Shown here piece by piece: positions 17,721 to 26,741 of a DNA stretch of 56,887 nt (position 1 is the first letter of the stretch; the number at the start of each line of letters is the position of its first letter). The notes under the pieces were generated by a model. The model ran no database searches. It worked only from the letters and a program-made list of their open reading frames with translations, and had not been told where the DNA came from. This stretch comes from Acidobacteriota bacterium (lineage in GTDB: Bacteria; Acidobacteriota; Terriglobia; Terriglobales; Acidobacteriaceae). The stretch lies in the NCBI GenBank assembly GCA_003225495.1, contig QIAJ01000091.1, positions 1 to 56,887 on the forward strand, written 5' to 3'. The position numbers and the translations under genes are program-made.

Positions 17721-20402
17721 TCACTGGACCGTCAGTACCAGAGTCCCAGTCTTCGAAAGTTGTCCGCTTCTTCCGGTCACGCGTAAGGTGTGCTTTCCGC
17801 GAGGCATGCTGCCATCGACGTTCACTGTCAAAGTGGAGGTGCCGTTTGCTCCAACCGAAACCGGATCCAGACTCGCTGTGATGTGATTGCCTGTGCCACT
17901 GACGGAAAGATCGACGGTCCACAGAAAACCTTTCTGCGGCGTTATGGTTACCGTGTAAATGGACGTCGAGTTACGCGTAACCGCCTGTGATCCCGGCGTG
18001 ACTGCGATCGTAAATGTTCCCTGCACGAGAACCGTCAATGTCGCATTGGCATTGTGTTCAAGCGACCCGCTCACCGCCGTGATTAGGAACGGATACGCTC
18101 CGGGCGGGACTGAAGCGTCCACATTTACATTCAAAGTGGAATTCCCACTCTTCAGTACGGGAGAGCTAAAAACGGCGGTTACGCCGGTTGGCAGTCCGCT
18201 CACCCCTAGCGTAATCGCATCGGAAAAGCCATTTTGTGGCGTGACGGTTGCCGTCCAGGATGTGCTCTTGCCCTGAATTACTTTTCGTAGAGCAGGAGTC
18301 ACCGTCACAGCGAAATCGGGGGCGGCCTGCACCACGAGAGTGGCCCCGGTGCTGTGGGTGATGGCTCCACTAATCCCGCTAATCGAAAATGGGTATGAAC
18401 CCGGCGCTACCGCACTTCCGACGAGCACGTTGAGAGTTGAGTCTCCGCTGGTCACAATGGGCGGGCTGAAACTTGCACTTATGCCGGAAGGCAGCCCGCT
18501 GACTCCGAGGGTCACCGAATCCGTGAATCCACTTTGCGGCGTCACGGTAGCAGTCCAGAAAGTGCTGCCACCTTGGATCACGTTCCGTGAGGCCGGCGTG
18601 ACTGTAACGGTGTAATCACCAGCAGCGCGAACATCCAAACTGGCATTGAAACTATGAGTCAACGTTCCACTTGTGCCGCTAATCGTGAAGGGATACGTTC
18701 CCACCGCTACCGAATTGCTGACCGTGACGCTGAGTGTCGAATCTCCGGCAGTTAATACAGGCAGGTTGAAGGATGAACTAACGCCCGTGGGAAGGCCGCT
18801 GGCCGCCAGATTCACGGTCCCGGTAAAGCTGCTTTGAGGTGTCACAGTCGCGGTCCATGATGTGCTTCCGCCTTGCGAGACTTGCTGCGAGAAAGGCGTT
18901 GCAGTCAACGAAAAATCAGAAGCCAGCACCTGCACCCAACTTGCCACCGAAGGGACGCCGGCGACGTTTACCACAAACAGCATGTAATATCCTGGCGGCG
19001 CAAGATTGCCATTCACCGGAGCATTCAACAGCAACGTTCCATTTCCCTGATCGGTGAAACTCAAGCCGACCATACGCTGATCCCTATCGAATGCATGCGT
19101 TGCCGCGCCGGCGCGCATTAGCGATACTGACTTCAAATTGCTCTCATCCGGAGAGCTGATCGTAAGAGCCGAGCCATAGGCCATTGTGGCCGGAGCGCTC
19201 CCAATTGTCGGCCGGGTTGCAGGAATCGCGTGTCCCTGCCCGTCGGTCGTGAACAGGTAGGCTGGCTGATAGATTTCCATCTGGGGTTGATACGTCCCAC
19301 GCGTAGGATTCCCACCTGCCACCCAGACGGTAGCGTCCGGCAAAAGCAGAGCCACCGAGTGATACAGTCTCGGAAAGCTATTCGCCCCAGCGGAAGAAAA
19401 AGTGTTGGCGACCGGATCGTACAAATCTGCATTCAGACTCGCCGAACTATTTTGTTCATCATTCAGCGATCCGCCCAGCGCCAGTACGCCCCCGGTTGGC
19501 AACAGAACCGCACTCATTTCGATCCGAGGTTGGGACATGCTCGGAGCAAATTGCCACGCGGGCGTTTGCTGCGACAGATCGATAATCTCGGTCGTCGCCG
19601 TCGAGGGATTAGCGCCGCCCATAATCATCACGCGCGGCGAATAGTTGTTCGCAGGCGTCAATGGCAGCAGCACCGAACTTCCGTATCCCCGGCCTCCGCC
19701 GTATTTCGTCTTCGCGTAATTCTGGCTCCAGATCTGCGTGGCTGGATCGAACATCGCTGAATTCGATCCCGGTCCCGAATAAAAGACTTTCCCATTCGGC
19801 AGCAAATTCATTCGCGGATAGAGCGGCGGCGTCCAGGGCGCGCTTACTGGAGCGCTCCATCCTGTGCCGGTCGTAAAGAACTGCACCACCGGCGTAGTGC
19901 CGCCGTTCACATCAAGCCCCGAAAACGCCATCACGCGCCCATCCCCCATCACCGTAGCCGTCGGATACCACCGTCCGACCGCCATGGGCTGTACGTTCGT
20001 GAAGTTGTTAGTCGCCGGATCGTACACGGCAGCTCGCGTTTCGCCATGAAAGGGATCGTACTGAATTGTTCCGCCCACGATCAGCGGCCGACCGTCAGGC
20101 AAGATGACCATTCCGTTGCAGAACATGTCCCACGAGATCGGCTGGGTCGAGACCAGACCGGTCGCAGGATCAAAGATGCCGGCTTGATAATTTGTAATGC
20201 CGGGCACATTGCCCGAGCCGGAGACAACCAGTACTTTGCCGTTGTGAAGCATGGCCACGTGCACCGGGTTGATCGGCATGGATGTAGGCAGGGTGGTCCA
20301 TTGCCCAACGACGTTCGCCTGCCCGCTCACGAAGACTACTGCGGACACGCATAGCAAAAAGACCAGCACGAGCTGGCGAGCTCGCGCGACGAAGCAGCGC
20401 AT
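17721..20402 (-). CDS. Secreted galactose/glyoxal oxidase-like copper radical oxidase with four Ig-like repeats
   Basis: A signal peptide is followed by a kelch beta-propeller and a DUF1929-type all-beta domain, the architecture of galactose oxidase and glyoxal oxidase. Active-site residues line up with the known enzymes: Cys95 (WDMFCNGM) and Tyr146 (GRWYPTAT) for the Cys-Tyr cross-link, Tyr347-His348 (RLYHSVALLLPD), and His436 (ATHAFDRDQR). The closing GYYMLFVVNVAGVPSVASWV is also characteristic. Residues 496-893 form four about 100-aa Ig-like repeats, each with VTPxxxxVxxGxST, WTATVTPQxxF and GxYPFxISGxSG. Expected chemistry is oxidation of an alcohol or aldehyde to give hydrogen peroxide. 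The tandem repeats may bind cell wall or carbohydrate. Confidence 0.9.
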   Translation of the reverse strand: MRCFVARARQLVLVFLLCVSAVVFVSGQANVVGQWTTLPTSMPINPVHVAMLHNGKVLVVSGSGNVPGITNYQAGIFDPATGLVSTQPISWDMFCNGMVILPDGRPLIVGGTIQYDPFHGETRAAVYDPATNNFTNVQPMAVGRWYPTATVMGDGRVMAFSGLDVNGGTTPVVQFFTTGTGWSAPVSAPWTPPLYPRMNLLPNGKVFYSGPGSNSAMFDPATQIWSQNYAKTKYGGGRGYGSSVLLPLTPANNYSPRVMIMGGANPSTATTEIIDLSQQTPAWQFAPSMSQPRIEMSAVLLPTGGVLALGGSLNDEQNSSASLNADLYDPVANTFSSAGANSFPRLYHSVALLLPDATVWVAGGNPTRGTYQPQMEIYQPAYLFTTDGQGHAIPATRPTIGSAPATMAYGSALTISSPDESNLKSVSLMRAGAATHAFDRDQRMVGLSFTDQGNGTLLLNAPVNGNLAPPGYYMLFVVNVAGVPSVASWVQVLASDFSLTATPFSQQVSQGGSTSWTATVTPQSSFTGTVNLAASGLPTGVSSSFNLPVLTAGDSTLSVTVSNSVAVGTYPFTISGTSGTLTHSFNASLDVRAAGDYTVTVTPASRNVIQGGSTFWTATVTPQSGFTDSVTLGVSGLPSGISASFSPPIVTSGDSTLNVLVGSAVAPGSYPFSISGISGAITHSTGATLVVQAAPDFAVTVTPALRKVIQGKSTSWTATVTPQNGFSDAITLGVSGLPTGVTAVFSSPVLKSGNSTLNVNVDASVPPGAYPFLITAVSGSLEHNANATLTVLVQGTFTIAVTPGSQAVTRNSTSIYTVTITPQKGFLWTVDLSVSGTGNHITASLDPVSVGANGTSTLTVNVDGSMPRGKHTLRVTGRSGQLSKTGTLVLTVQ

Positions 20403-20632
20403 GTAAGGTCTCTCTCTTCGGGAGACTCAAAGTCTCGGGACGCGCACTAAGGCCAGAGCGGTACCGCAGTCCTCAAAACCCGTACCCAGGAGTCTTAAAA
20501 AGGGGGAATTTCGCAGGCCAGGGGAGCCCGCGAAACTGCCGTGAGTATCGCGTGCGCGGAAGGAGAAGTCAAGGCAATAACGCCCATGCTGTTCATATAG
20601 ATAGAGGAGGTCCCTGACATCCTTACTTGAGA

Positions 20633-21001
20633 TTAAAAACTCGCCAACCTGCGGTCGGACGCTCTCGTGAAGTACGAGACAGCAAGCATCGCCAGCAGCA
20701 CGACGGGGGCCACGGCTTTTACTCCGTCGCCAGCCGAATAGTGGGCAATGGTCGCGAGGATCCACGCAAAAGTAAAGCCCGCGTATGCCCATTCCTTCAG
20801 CAGGCCAACGCCCGGAATGATGAGCACAATTGCCCCGACCAGTTTCGCAATGCCAAGAAAGATCCGCAATTGCTGCGGATAGCCAAGATGATTAAATCCT
20901 TCCACCGCCGCCGCCGCGCCGCCTAAGTAAAGAGCCGCGTCGAAAAGCATAAATAAAACGATAATCGTGGTGGTAACCCAGTATCCGATCTTTCGTCCCA
21001 T
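20633..21001 (-). CDS. DoxX-like integral membrane protein
   Basis: A 122-aa protein with four predicted transmembrane helices (about residues 8-28, 45-65, 70-90, 97-113) and the DoxX-like pattern: first helix TTTIIVLFMLFDAALYL, then LGYPQQLRIFLGIAKLVGAIVLIIPG and LKEWAYAGFTFAWILATIAHY. Family members are small inner-membrane proteins with loosely defined redox or sulfur-stress roles. It is alone on its transcript; the 230 bases to the oxidase gene's start and the gap downstream show nothing else coding. Confidence 0.88.
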   Translation of the reverse strand: MGRKIGYWVTTTIIVLFMLFDAALYLGGAAAAVEGFNHLGYPQQLRIFLGIAKLVGAIVLIIPGVGLLKEWAYAGFTFAWILATIAHYSAGDGVKAVAPVVLLAMLAVSYFTRASDRRLASF

Positions 21002-21174
21002 TCATTCCTCTAACGTTCGACGAGTTCAGTAGTTGCACTTGTTTGCGGCTTAGCTAGTCAAAACGAACATTCTCGCGAGGCACCGCATAAAGCAACGCTC
21101 GCCCTGGTGCGCGCCACCCCTCGAATGTCCCATCGAACAATCGAGGGGCGCGCCCTGGTTGTTCGAAGACGCTC

Positions 21175-22374
21175 CTAGTTTGGAGGCTTGCTCCGGTCCG
21201 GCGGTGGCTGTTTGTTCTGTTTCTGCGGTGGCCGCTGCTTCTGCTCCATCTGCCGCTGCTGCTGCTCGTGCTTTTGCTGCAATTGCTGCGTCTGCTGCTG
21301 ATGGCGCTGCTCCACCTGCTGTCTTCTCGCGTCATCGGCTTTCTGTTGGGCTGCTCGCTGGTCTTCCCGGTCCTGCTTTTGCTGGAGCTTCTGTCTTTCC
21401 TGTTCCTGCTTTGCGAATTGCTTTTCTTGTTGCTGCTGGTACTTCTGATCTTGCTTCGCGTTGCCTGTATTTGGAGGACTTGGACGTTCAGCAGGAGAAA
21501 TGTCGCGAGCATGGACAGGCGGGTTGGGCCGAGAAGCGTTTCTGTCTGGACGGTTGTTGTTTGCAGGACGGTCGTTCGGACGGTTCGCGGGAGGGTTTTC
21601 GCGCGCCTGATTCTTGCCACGATTAGGTGGAGGCGTATAAGGTCCGCCTGACGCTTTGGCCGGTACAACACCACGCTCTTCAATGGCTCCAGGTTTTGGT
21701 GTGGCCGCGACGGGTGGCTTGCCCATGTTGGCGGAAGCCCTGAGGTCGGGGTGGGTCCGTGCAACTTGCACATGCTCCCTTTGAACCGGCACCGGCGGAA
21801 TATGTCTTGCTCGTGCCGCCGCCAGCTCTTCAGGCTTCGGAGGACGGTTGATTCCACCGTTGCCGCCGTGATAGCTGACGCGTGGGGGCGTCGACTCTGT
21901 TCTCACGGGAGCGTTGTAGACGTTGTGAATCTCAGTGATATTAACGTTATTGACCGTGGTGTTATAGAAAAAGCGATCGTGGTCCCAGCGCCCGCCTTCG
22001 TAACCTTCACCGAAATAGCCAAAACCGTAGAAGATCCCGCCGTAAAAACCTACCTGCGGCCCCCAATATCCATCATAGAAAACGTACCTATCCTCATTCC
22101 ATTCCCAATAGCCTGGCGTCCATAGGAAACCGACCTCCGGAGCTAGCACCCATGTGCCCGGCACCCAGTAGTAATCGTCGAAGTCGTCACCATACGCCCA
22201 GTAGCCTGGAGTCCAAATGTAGTTTTCGCCCGGACAAAGAGGCTGATCATAGATGGGCAGTGGGGGCGGAGCGATCGTAATGACGACTCCCATTCTCACT
22301 TGCCCGAACATTGCTGCCGTCATCAACAGCAGGATCGTTCCGACAATTACCGCGCGAACAAAACCGATATGCAT
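21175..22374 (-). CDS. Exported YXWGXW-repeat protein with Q/K-rich C-terminus
   Basis: An N-terminal signal helix (VIVGTILLLMTAAMFGQ) is followed by aromatic repeats of the YXWGXW/WXPGXW type: YIWTPGYWAYG, YYWVPGTWVLAP, FLWTPGYWEWN and YDGYWGPQVGFYGG. The middle is Pro/Asn/Arg-rich. The last about 100 residues are almost entirely Gln, Lys, Glu and Arg and should form a long charged helix or coiled coil (for example QQQEKQFAKQEQERQKLQQ). YXWGXW proteins are secreted and often abundant in soil bacteria; function unknown, possibly wall- or matrix-associated. Length 399 aa. Confidence 0.85.
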   Translation of the reverse strand: MHIGFVRAVIVGTILLLMTAAMFGQVRMGVVITIAPPPLPIYDQPLCPGENYIWTPGYWAYGDDFDDYYWVPGTWVLAPEVGFLWTPGYWEWNEDRYVFYDGYWGPQVGFYGGIFYGFGYFGEGYEGGRWDHDRFFYNTTVNNVNITEIHNVYNAPVRTESTPPRVSYHGGNGGINRPPKPEELAAARARHIPPVPVQREHVQVARTHPDLRASANMGKPPVAATPKPGAIEERGVVPAKASGGPYTPPPNRGKNQARENPPANRPNDRPANNNRPDRNASRPNPPVHARDISPAERPSPPNTGNAKQDQKYQQQQEKQFAKQEQERQKLQQKQDREDQRAAQQKADDARRQQVEQRHQQQTQQLQQKHEQQQRQMEQKQRPPQKQNKQPPPDRSKPPN

Positions 22375-22780
22375 CGCACTTCCTTTTGCCAGTCATCCCT
22401 CGCTTTGCCTGATGGTGCATGCTGTCCAGGCTGCGTGGAGAGAGGCCCATTTCATCCTGGTCACAAATGGCCCTTATCTCACTACCATCTACAGTTCAAG
22501 AGTGCTAGCACGATGCGGCGTTTGGGCGAGCTGTGAAGGATCGCCTGTCGCGAAGATATAAACGAAGGCCGTGAAACAATCTGTTTGCCAATTGTCTTTG
22601 CGGCCGATTTCCGTGGCCCACAGTTATGTCCTCAACAAGCGTGGATAAGCGACCAGTTTTCCGCAATCAGGTTCAGGCAGGAGTTCCATCGGAAAATCGA
22701 TGTACGACTTGAGTCGCGCCATATCTCGAGCGGCCGGTCCTAGCGCGACAGGGAAAGGGAACGCAACGTTTCAGGGAAAA
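22375..22780. other. Non-coding stretch, 406 bases
   Basis: The region upstream of the YXWGXW gene and downstream of a small Cys protein gene. Open frames here have no protein-like features. It presumably holds the promoter of the YXWGXW gene; I see no convincing hairpin, repeat or operator. Confidence 0.5.
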
Positions 22781-22975
22781 TCAGGAAGCCTTTATTCCAG
22801 ACCGCTTGGCAGCATATGGGAGATTGTAGTCATGGACCTTGCCACAAGTCGGGCAGACCGCGTCGGGATTGAATTCCGCAAGCTGTTCCGCATTATGTGC
22901 AGCCATTTTTTCCAGAAAGGCCGCAAACGTTGGGCAGTTGTCCTTGTTCAAGTCGTCAACATTCTCGTCGTTCAT
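22781..22975 (-). CDS. Small CxxC protein, 64 aa
   Basis: ATG at 22975 (MNDENVDDLNKDN) is preceded by GGAGAGCAAGAG, supporting it over the in-frame start at 23020. The protein has an acidic helical first half (CPTFAAFLEKMAAHNAEQLA) and a CPTCGKVHDYNLPY knuckle near the C-terminus. One CxxC plus an upstream Cys and a His could bind a metal. No family name recognised. Codon use and ribosome site support a real gene. Confidence 0.65.
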   Translation of the reverse strand: MNDENVDDLNKDNCPTFAAFLEKMAAHNAEQLAEFNPDAVCPTCGKVHDYNLPYAAKRSGIKAS

Positions 22976-23171
22976 AATTTGTTTCTCTTGCTCTCCACAG
23001 TAGATGCCGAATCGAGGCACTGGTTGCTAAATCCTGCTGGGCGCAACAGGAGGGGCGCGTCCGACCTTAAGGTTTACGGAAAAACATCAATCGGTACTGC
23101 TGACAGCGCCCCTCGAAGCCGATCGAAAACACTCCTCAACTCTCGCGCCGACCCGCATGGAGAGATCGCCG

Positions 23172-23504
23172 TTAAGCGGCTTTCTCAACACTTCGCGATG
23201 GCAGTTTCGCTGCCAGCACTTCGAGCTTTTCGATTTTCGGTGGCTCGGCGAGCAACTCGGAGGCTTTGGCCATCAGGGCCTTTGCGACCGCTCCGTCGAG
23301 ATGCGCTTGCCGTCCTGCCTCATCCGGGAAGACGTCAAAGATGCCATACATCGACGGACCAAGCTTGAGGGCGAACCAGGCGGTCGTCGCGGGCTCCTGC
23401 TGGACCAATGCCAGGCCGCTCTTCAGAAAACTCTCAACTGCTGCCTCTTTTCCAGGCTTGGCGTGGAGGGGAACCCATAGGGCTGTTCGAACTGTGTCAG
23501 ACAT
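23172..23504 (-). CDS. Antibiotic biosynthesis monooxygenase (ABM) domain protein, putative quinol monooxygenase
   Basis: The protein starting at ATG 23504 (MSDTVRTALWVPLHAKPGKE) is a 110-aa dimeric ferredoxin-like fold. ABM-type features are the first strand LWVPLHAKPGKEAAVESFLK, the central TTAWFALKLGPSMYGIFDVFPDEAGRQAHLDG region, and a closing LAEPPKIEKLEVLAAKLP strand. Members include cofactor-free quinol monooxygenases and heme-degrading proteins. The AFD-type F-D-V-F-P-D segment is typical of the YgiN-like group. Specific substrate unknown. The frame runs to 23549 but the extension is not family-like. Confidence 0.88.
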   Translation of the reverse strand: MSDTVRTALWVPLHAKPGKEAAVESFLKSGLALVQQEPATTAWFALKLGPSMYGIFDVFPDEAGRQAHLDGAVAKALMAKASELLAEPPKIEKLEVLAAKLPSRSVEKAA

Positions 23505-23787
23505 GAGGTGAGCCTTTCTGGACGAGCTGCAACTGAGATCGCAGCTCATACACTAGCTTTGGATGTTGAAGCCTGATCCAAAGTGCCGCAAAAAAAAGGC
23601 GCGAACCGCTAGCTCCAGCAATCGAAAGGGCAGTTCCCAACCGCCAATGCAAAAAGCAGGCCCGCAGCCTTGTTCCGCGCGCTCTGGGAGGTCTGCGGTA
23701 AAATCGACGCCGCTTGCCACGTCTCGCGGCAACGTGTTAACCTCGAAGACGTTACCAAACGAAAATCAACAGGAGAGCAACAGGTTA

Positions 23788-24054
23788 GTGCTAGCCAGAG
23801 AGCAAAAGCAGTCCGTCATTGACACCTATCGCACGCACGCCACCGATACCGGTAGTCCCGAGGTTCAAATCGCGCTGTTGAGCGAGCGTATCGGTCAGTT
23901 GACGGAGCATTTCAAAGCGCACCAGAAAGACCACGGCTCGCGCCGCGGACTTCTCATCCTGGTCAGCAAGCGGCGTCGTTTGCTGAACTATCTGAAGAAG
24001 TACGACTCCGAACGGTATAAAACCGTCATTTCGAAGCTCGGCATCCGCAAGTAA
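23788..24054 (+). CDS. rpsO: 30S ribosomal protein S15
   Basis: S15 binds 16S rRNA at the central-domain three-way junction and nucleates platform assembly. The 88-aa product begins at GTG 23788 ([20 protein letters not shown]); AGGAGAG at 23771-23777 fixes this start and the longer upstream frame is spurious. The signature [28 protein letters not shown] and the basic [23 protein letters not shown] are intact. Length is exactly that of the family. It is followed by a hairpin and then pnp, the conserved rpsO-pnp order. Confidence 0.98.
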   Translation: MLAREQKQSVIDTYRTHATDTGSPEVQIALLSERIGQLTEHFKAHQKDHGSRRGLLILVSKRRRLLNYLKKYDSERYKTVISKLGIRK

Positions 24055-24060
24055 GCGCGA

Positions 24061-24084
24061 CCGGCTCCGTGTGGAGCCGGTTAT
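24061..24084 (+). terminator. Hairpin between rpsO and pnp (attenuator or processing site)
   Basis: CCGGCTCC (24061-24068), loop GTGT, GGAGCCGG (24073-24080), then TTAT. The stem is perfect but the T-run is short, so it may act as a leaky terminator or as an RNase cleavage site, as the rpsO-pnp spacer does in enterobacteria. Confidence 0.55.
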
Positions 24085-24196
24085 ACACTCCAAGAGCCTC
24101 AACTAAAGTGCGTTTTCCAACCCCGAGCCACTGGCATCCGCCTACCCGCGAACTCCGCGCCGCGTGCGCGGCCTCCTGCCCGAAAAGGATTGACCT

Positions 24197-26629
24197 ATGA
24201 AGCCTGAACCCACCATTGCCCACGTTGAACTCGCGGGCGGCAAAAACATCTCTTTTGAAACCGGAAAACTGGCCAAGCAGGCCCACGGATCGGCCGTCGT
24301 CCGCATGGGCGAAAACGTAGTGCTGGCGACCGCAGTCGCGAATCCTGAGCCCCGCGAGGGCATCGACTTTTTCCCGCTCACGGTTGACTACCGCGAATAT
24401 ACCTATGCCGGAGGACGCATCCCCGGCGGCTTTATCAAGCGCGAAGGACGCATGAGTGAGCGCGAAGTGCTCACCAGCCGCCAGATCGACCGGCCTGTGC
24501 GCCCCATGTTTGCCGACGGTTTCAAGTGCGAAACCCAGATCATCGCCTTCGTGCTGTCCGCTGACAACGAAAATGATCCTGACGTTCTTGGCATTAATGC
24601 CGCTTCCGCCGCACTTACTCTTTCTGACATTCCATTCCTTGGACCGATCGGAGCGGTACGCGTTGGACTGGTCAATGGCAGCCTGATCGCCAACCCCACC
24701 TACGCCGAGATGAATGAGAGTCTGCTCAACATCATGGTGGTAGGGACCTCCGATGCCATCGTGATGATTGAATCCGGAGCGAAAGAAGTAAAAGAAGAGA
24801 CGGTAGTGGACGCGATTGAATTTGCGCACACGGAGATCAAGAAAATCTGCGCGGTAATCAATGAATTGCGCGCCAAGGTAGGCAAGCCGAAACGCGCCGT
24901 CACGGCTCCGGAGTTTGACGATAGCTATTACAAAGACCTGGAGAAAAAGATTGGGGAGCGTCTGTCCGATGCACTCGATACCCAGAAGCATCCGAAGGCG
25001 GAAAGCTACGAACTGGTTCGCTCGCTGAAAAAAGAGTTAGTCGCGGCACTTCCTGCCGACGATGAAAAAGCGAAGTCGAAGTTCGAAAAATACTACGAAG
25101 CTCTCCGCGAGCGGATTTTCCGCGACCAGGTCATCAACAACAAGCGCCGTCCCGACGGTCGCGCTTTCGATCAGGTCCGCGACATCTGGGTTGAGGCAGG
25201 CGTCCTGCCCCGTACGCACGGCAGCGCCATCTTCACTCGCGGCGAAACGCAGGCGCTGGTCACCACCACTCTCGGCACCAGCGATGACATGCAGCGCCTC
25301 GAGGGCTTCCAGGGCGAATCCAAAAAGCGTTTCATGCTTCACTACAACTTCCCGCCGTTCTCGGTGGGCGAAGTTGCATTCATGCGCGGCGCGGGCCGTC
25401 GCGAGATTGGCCATGGAGCGTTGGCCGACCGCGCCATCTCAGCCGTATTGCCCACTGAAGACAAGTGGCCGTATGCGATGCGGGTTGTTTCGGACATTCT
25501 GGAATCGAATGGTTCGTCGTCGATGGCGACGGTTTGCGGAGCTTCGATCTCTCTGATGGACGCGGGCGTTCCTTTGAAGGCTCCGGTCGCGGGGGTTGCG
25601 ATGGGACTGGTGAAGGAAGGTGACTCTTACGCGATTCTCACTGACATTGCGGGCGCGGAAGATCACTACGGCGATATGGACTTCAAAGTTGCCGGCACTC
25701 GTGATGGCATCACCGCTTTACAGATGGACATCAAAGTAGCTGGCATCACTTCGCAGATCATGCGCGAAGCGCTCGCCCAGGCGCAGCGGGGGCGGCTGCA
25801 CATCCTCGACAAAATGAGCGAGGTGCTGACCGAAGGCCGGGTCAAGGTTTCAGCTTATGCTCCACGCATTTACACCCTGCAGATTCCAGTGGATAAGATC
25901 CGCGATGTGATTGGGCCCGGTGGCAAGATGATCCGCTCGATCATCGAGCAGACCGGCGTCAAGATCGACGTCGAAGATACCGGCAAGGTCAATGTTGCCT
26001 CGAATGATGAAGTCTCGGCCAACAAGGCCCTGCAAATTATCCGAGATCTGACCGCAACCGCCGAAGTAGGGAAGACCTATCTCGGCAAAGTCACACGGCT
26101 GGCCGAGTTCGGAGCCTTTGTTGAAATAATCCCGGGCACTGATGGTCTGTTGCACATCAGTGAAGTTGCCGAGCACAGAATCAAAGACATTAAGGACGAA
26201 CTCAAGGAAGGCGACCAGGTGCTGGTCAAAGTTCTGGCCGTCGAAGGCAATCGCATCAAGTTGTCTCGCAAGGCAATTTTGAAAGAGCAGAGGGCCAAGA
26301 TGGGCGGCGCACCGCCTCCTCCGGAAGAGGAAGGTGGAACATCGGAAGCGAGACCCTACGTAGCGCCGGTTGCTCACGGCGAACCGACTGCGGTGATCGA
26401 GGGCGGCGCCGATTTCGACGCCGACGACGAACCGAACTTCAATCGCGTGGAAGGTGAACCCGCACCCGCGGGCGCAGGACGTCCGGAGGGTGGACGCGAT
26501 GCTAGCCGAGGTGGCGATCGCAATCGCCGGCGTGGTGGCGGTGGTGGAGGCGGTCGAGGGCGACGCGGTCCGGGTGGCGGCGGTGGTGGCGGACACCATG
26601 GTGGTGGCGGTGGACGTGGAAGACGGTGA
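24197..26629 (+). CDS. pnp: Polyribonucleotide nucleotidyltransferase (PNPase) with Gly/Arg-rich tail
   Basis: PNPase degrades RNA 3' to 5' by phosphorolysis and can add tails. Two RNase PH domains flank a helical linker; the first carries YTYAGGRIPGGFIKREGR and the second the catalytic core with FMRGAGRREIGHGALADRA and the DAGVPLKAPVAGVAMGLV strand. A KH domain (DVIGPGGKMIRSIIEQTG) and an S1 domain (VGKTYLGKVTRLAEFGAFVE, LLHISEVAEHRI) follow. After about residue 700 the protein continues with an acidic segment and then a tail of Gly and Arg runs, much longer than in E. coli. Ribosome site AAGGA lies 10 nt upstream of the ATG. The gene forms an operon with rpsO. Confidence 0.98.
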   Translation: MKPEPTIAHVELAGGKNISFETGKLAKQAHGSAVVRMGENVVLATAVANPEPREGIDFFPLTVDYREYTYAGGRIPGGFIKREGRMSEREVLTSRQIDRPVRPMFADGFKCETQIIAFVLSADNENDPDVLGINAASAALTLSDIPFLGPIGAVRVGLVNGSLIANPTYAEMNESLLNIMVVGTSDAIVMIESGAKEVKEETVVDAIEFAHTEIKKICAVINELRAKVGKPKRAVTAPEFDDSYYKDLEKKIGERLSDALDTQKHPKAESYELVRSLKKELVAALPADDEKAKSKFEKYYEALRERIFRDQVINNKRRPDGRAFDQVRDIWVEAGVLPRTHGSAIFTRGETQALVTTTLGTSDDMQRLEGFQGESKKRFMLHYNFPPFSVGEVAFMRGAGRREIGHGALADRAISAVLPTEDKWPYAMRVVSDILESNGSSSMATVCGASISLMDAGVPLKAPVAGVAMGLVKEGDSYAILTDIAGAEDHYGDMDFKVAGTRDGITALQMDIKVAGITSQIMREALAQAQRGRLHILDKMSEVLTEGRVKVSAYAPRIYTLQIPVDKIRDVIGPGGKMIRSIIEQTGVKIDVEDTGKVNVASNDEVSANKALQIIRDLTATAEVGKTYLGKVTRLAEFGAFVEIIPGTDGLLHISEVAEHRIKDIKDELKEGDQVLVKVLAVEGNRIKLSRKAILKEQRAKMGGAPPPPEEEGGTSEARPYVAPVAHGEPTAVIEGGADFDADDEPNFNRVEGEPAPAGAGRPEGGRDASRGGDRNRRRGGGGGGGRGRRGPGGGGGGGHHGGGGGRGRR

Positions 26630-26674
26630 ATCGCCGCTAGTCGTTAGTCGTAGTCGTCAGCACAAACAACATTC

Positions 26675-26705
26675 AAGGGCCGCAGCGATGCGGCCCTTTT
26701 TGTTT
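26675..26705 (+). terminator. Rho-independent terminator after pnp
   Basis: AAGGGCCGCA (26675-26684), tetraloop GCGA, TGCGGCCCTT (26689-26698), then TTTGTTTG. A strong 10-bp stem with a T-rich tail, placed 45 nt after the pnp stop. Confidence 0.9.
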
Positions 26706-26741
26706 GCTCCACCTGCTAACCACAAACGACAAACGACCGCT

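Noticed and set aside
19230-19760. 176-aa plus-strand frame inside the oxidase gene
   Set aside because: Antisense shadow of the kelch propeller; no independent evidence.
26520-26629. Gly-codon run at the end of pnp as a tandem DNA repeat
   Set aside because: GGTGGCGG-type irregular codons encode a low-complexity tail; no fixed repeat unit.
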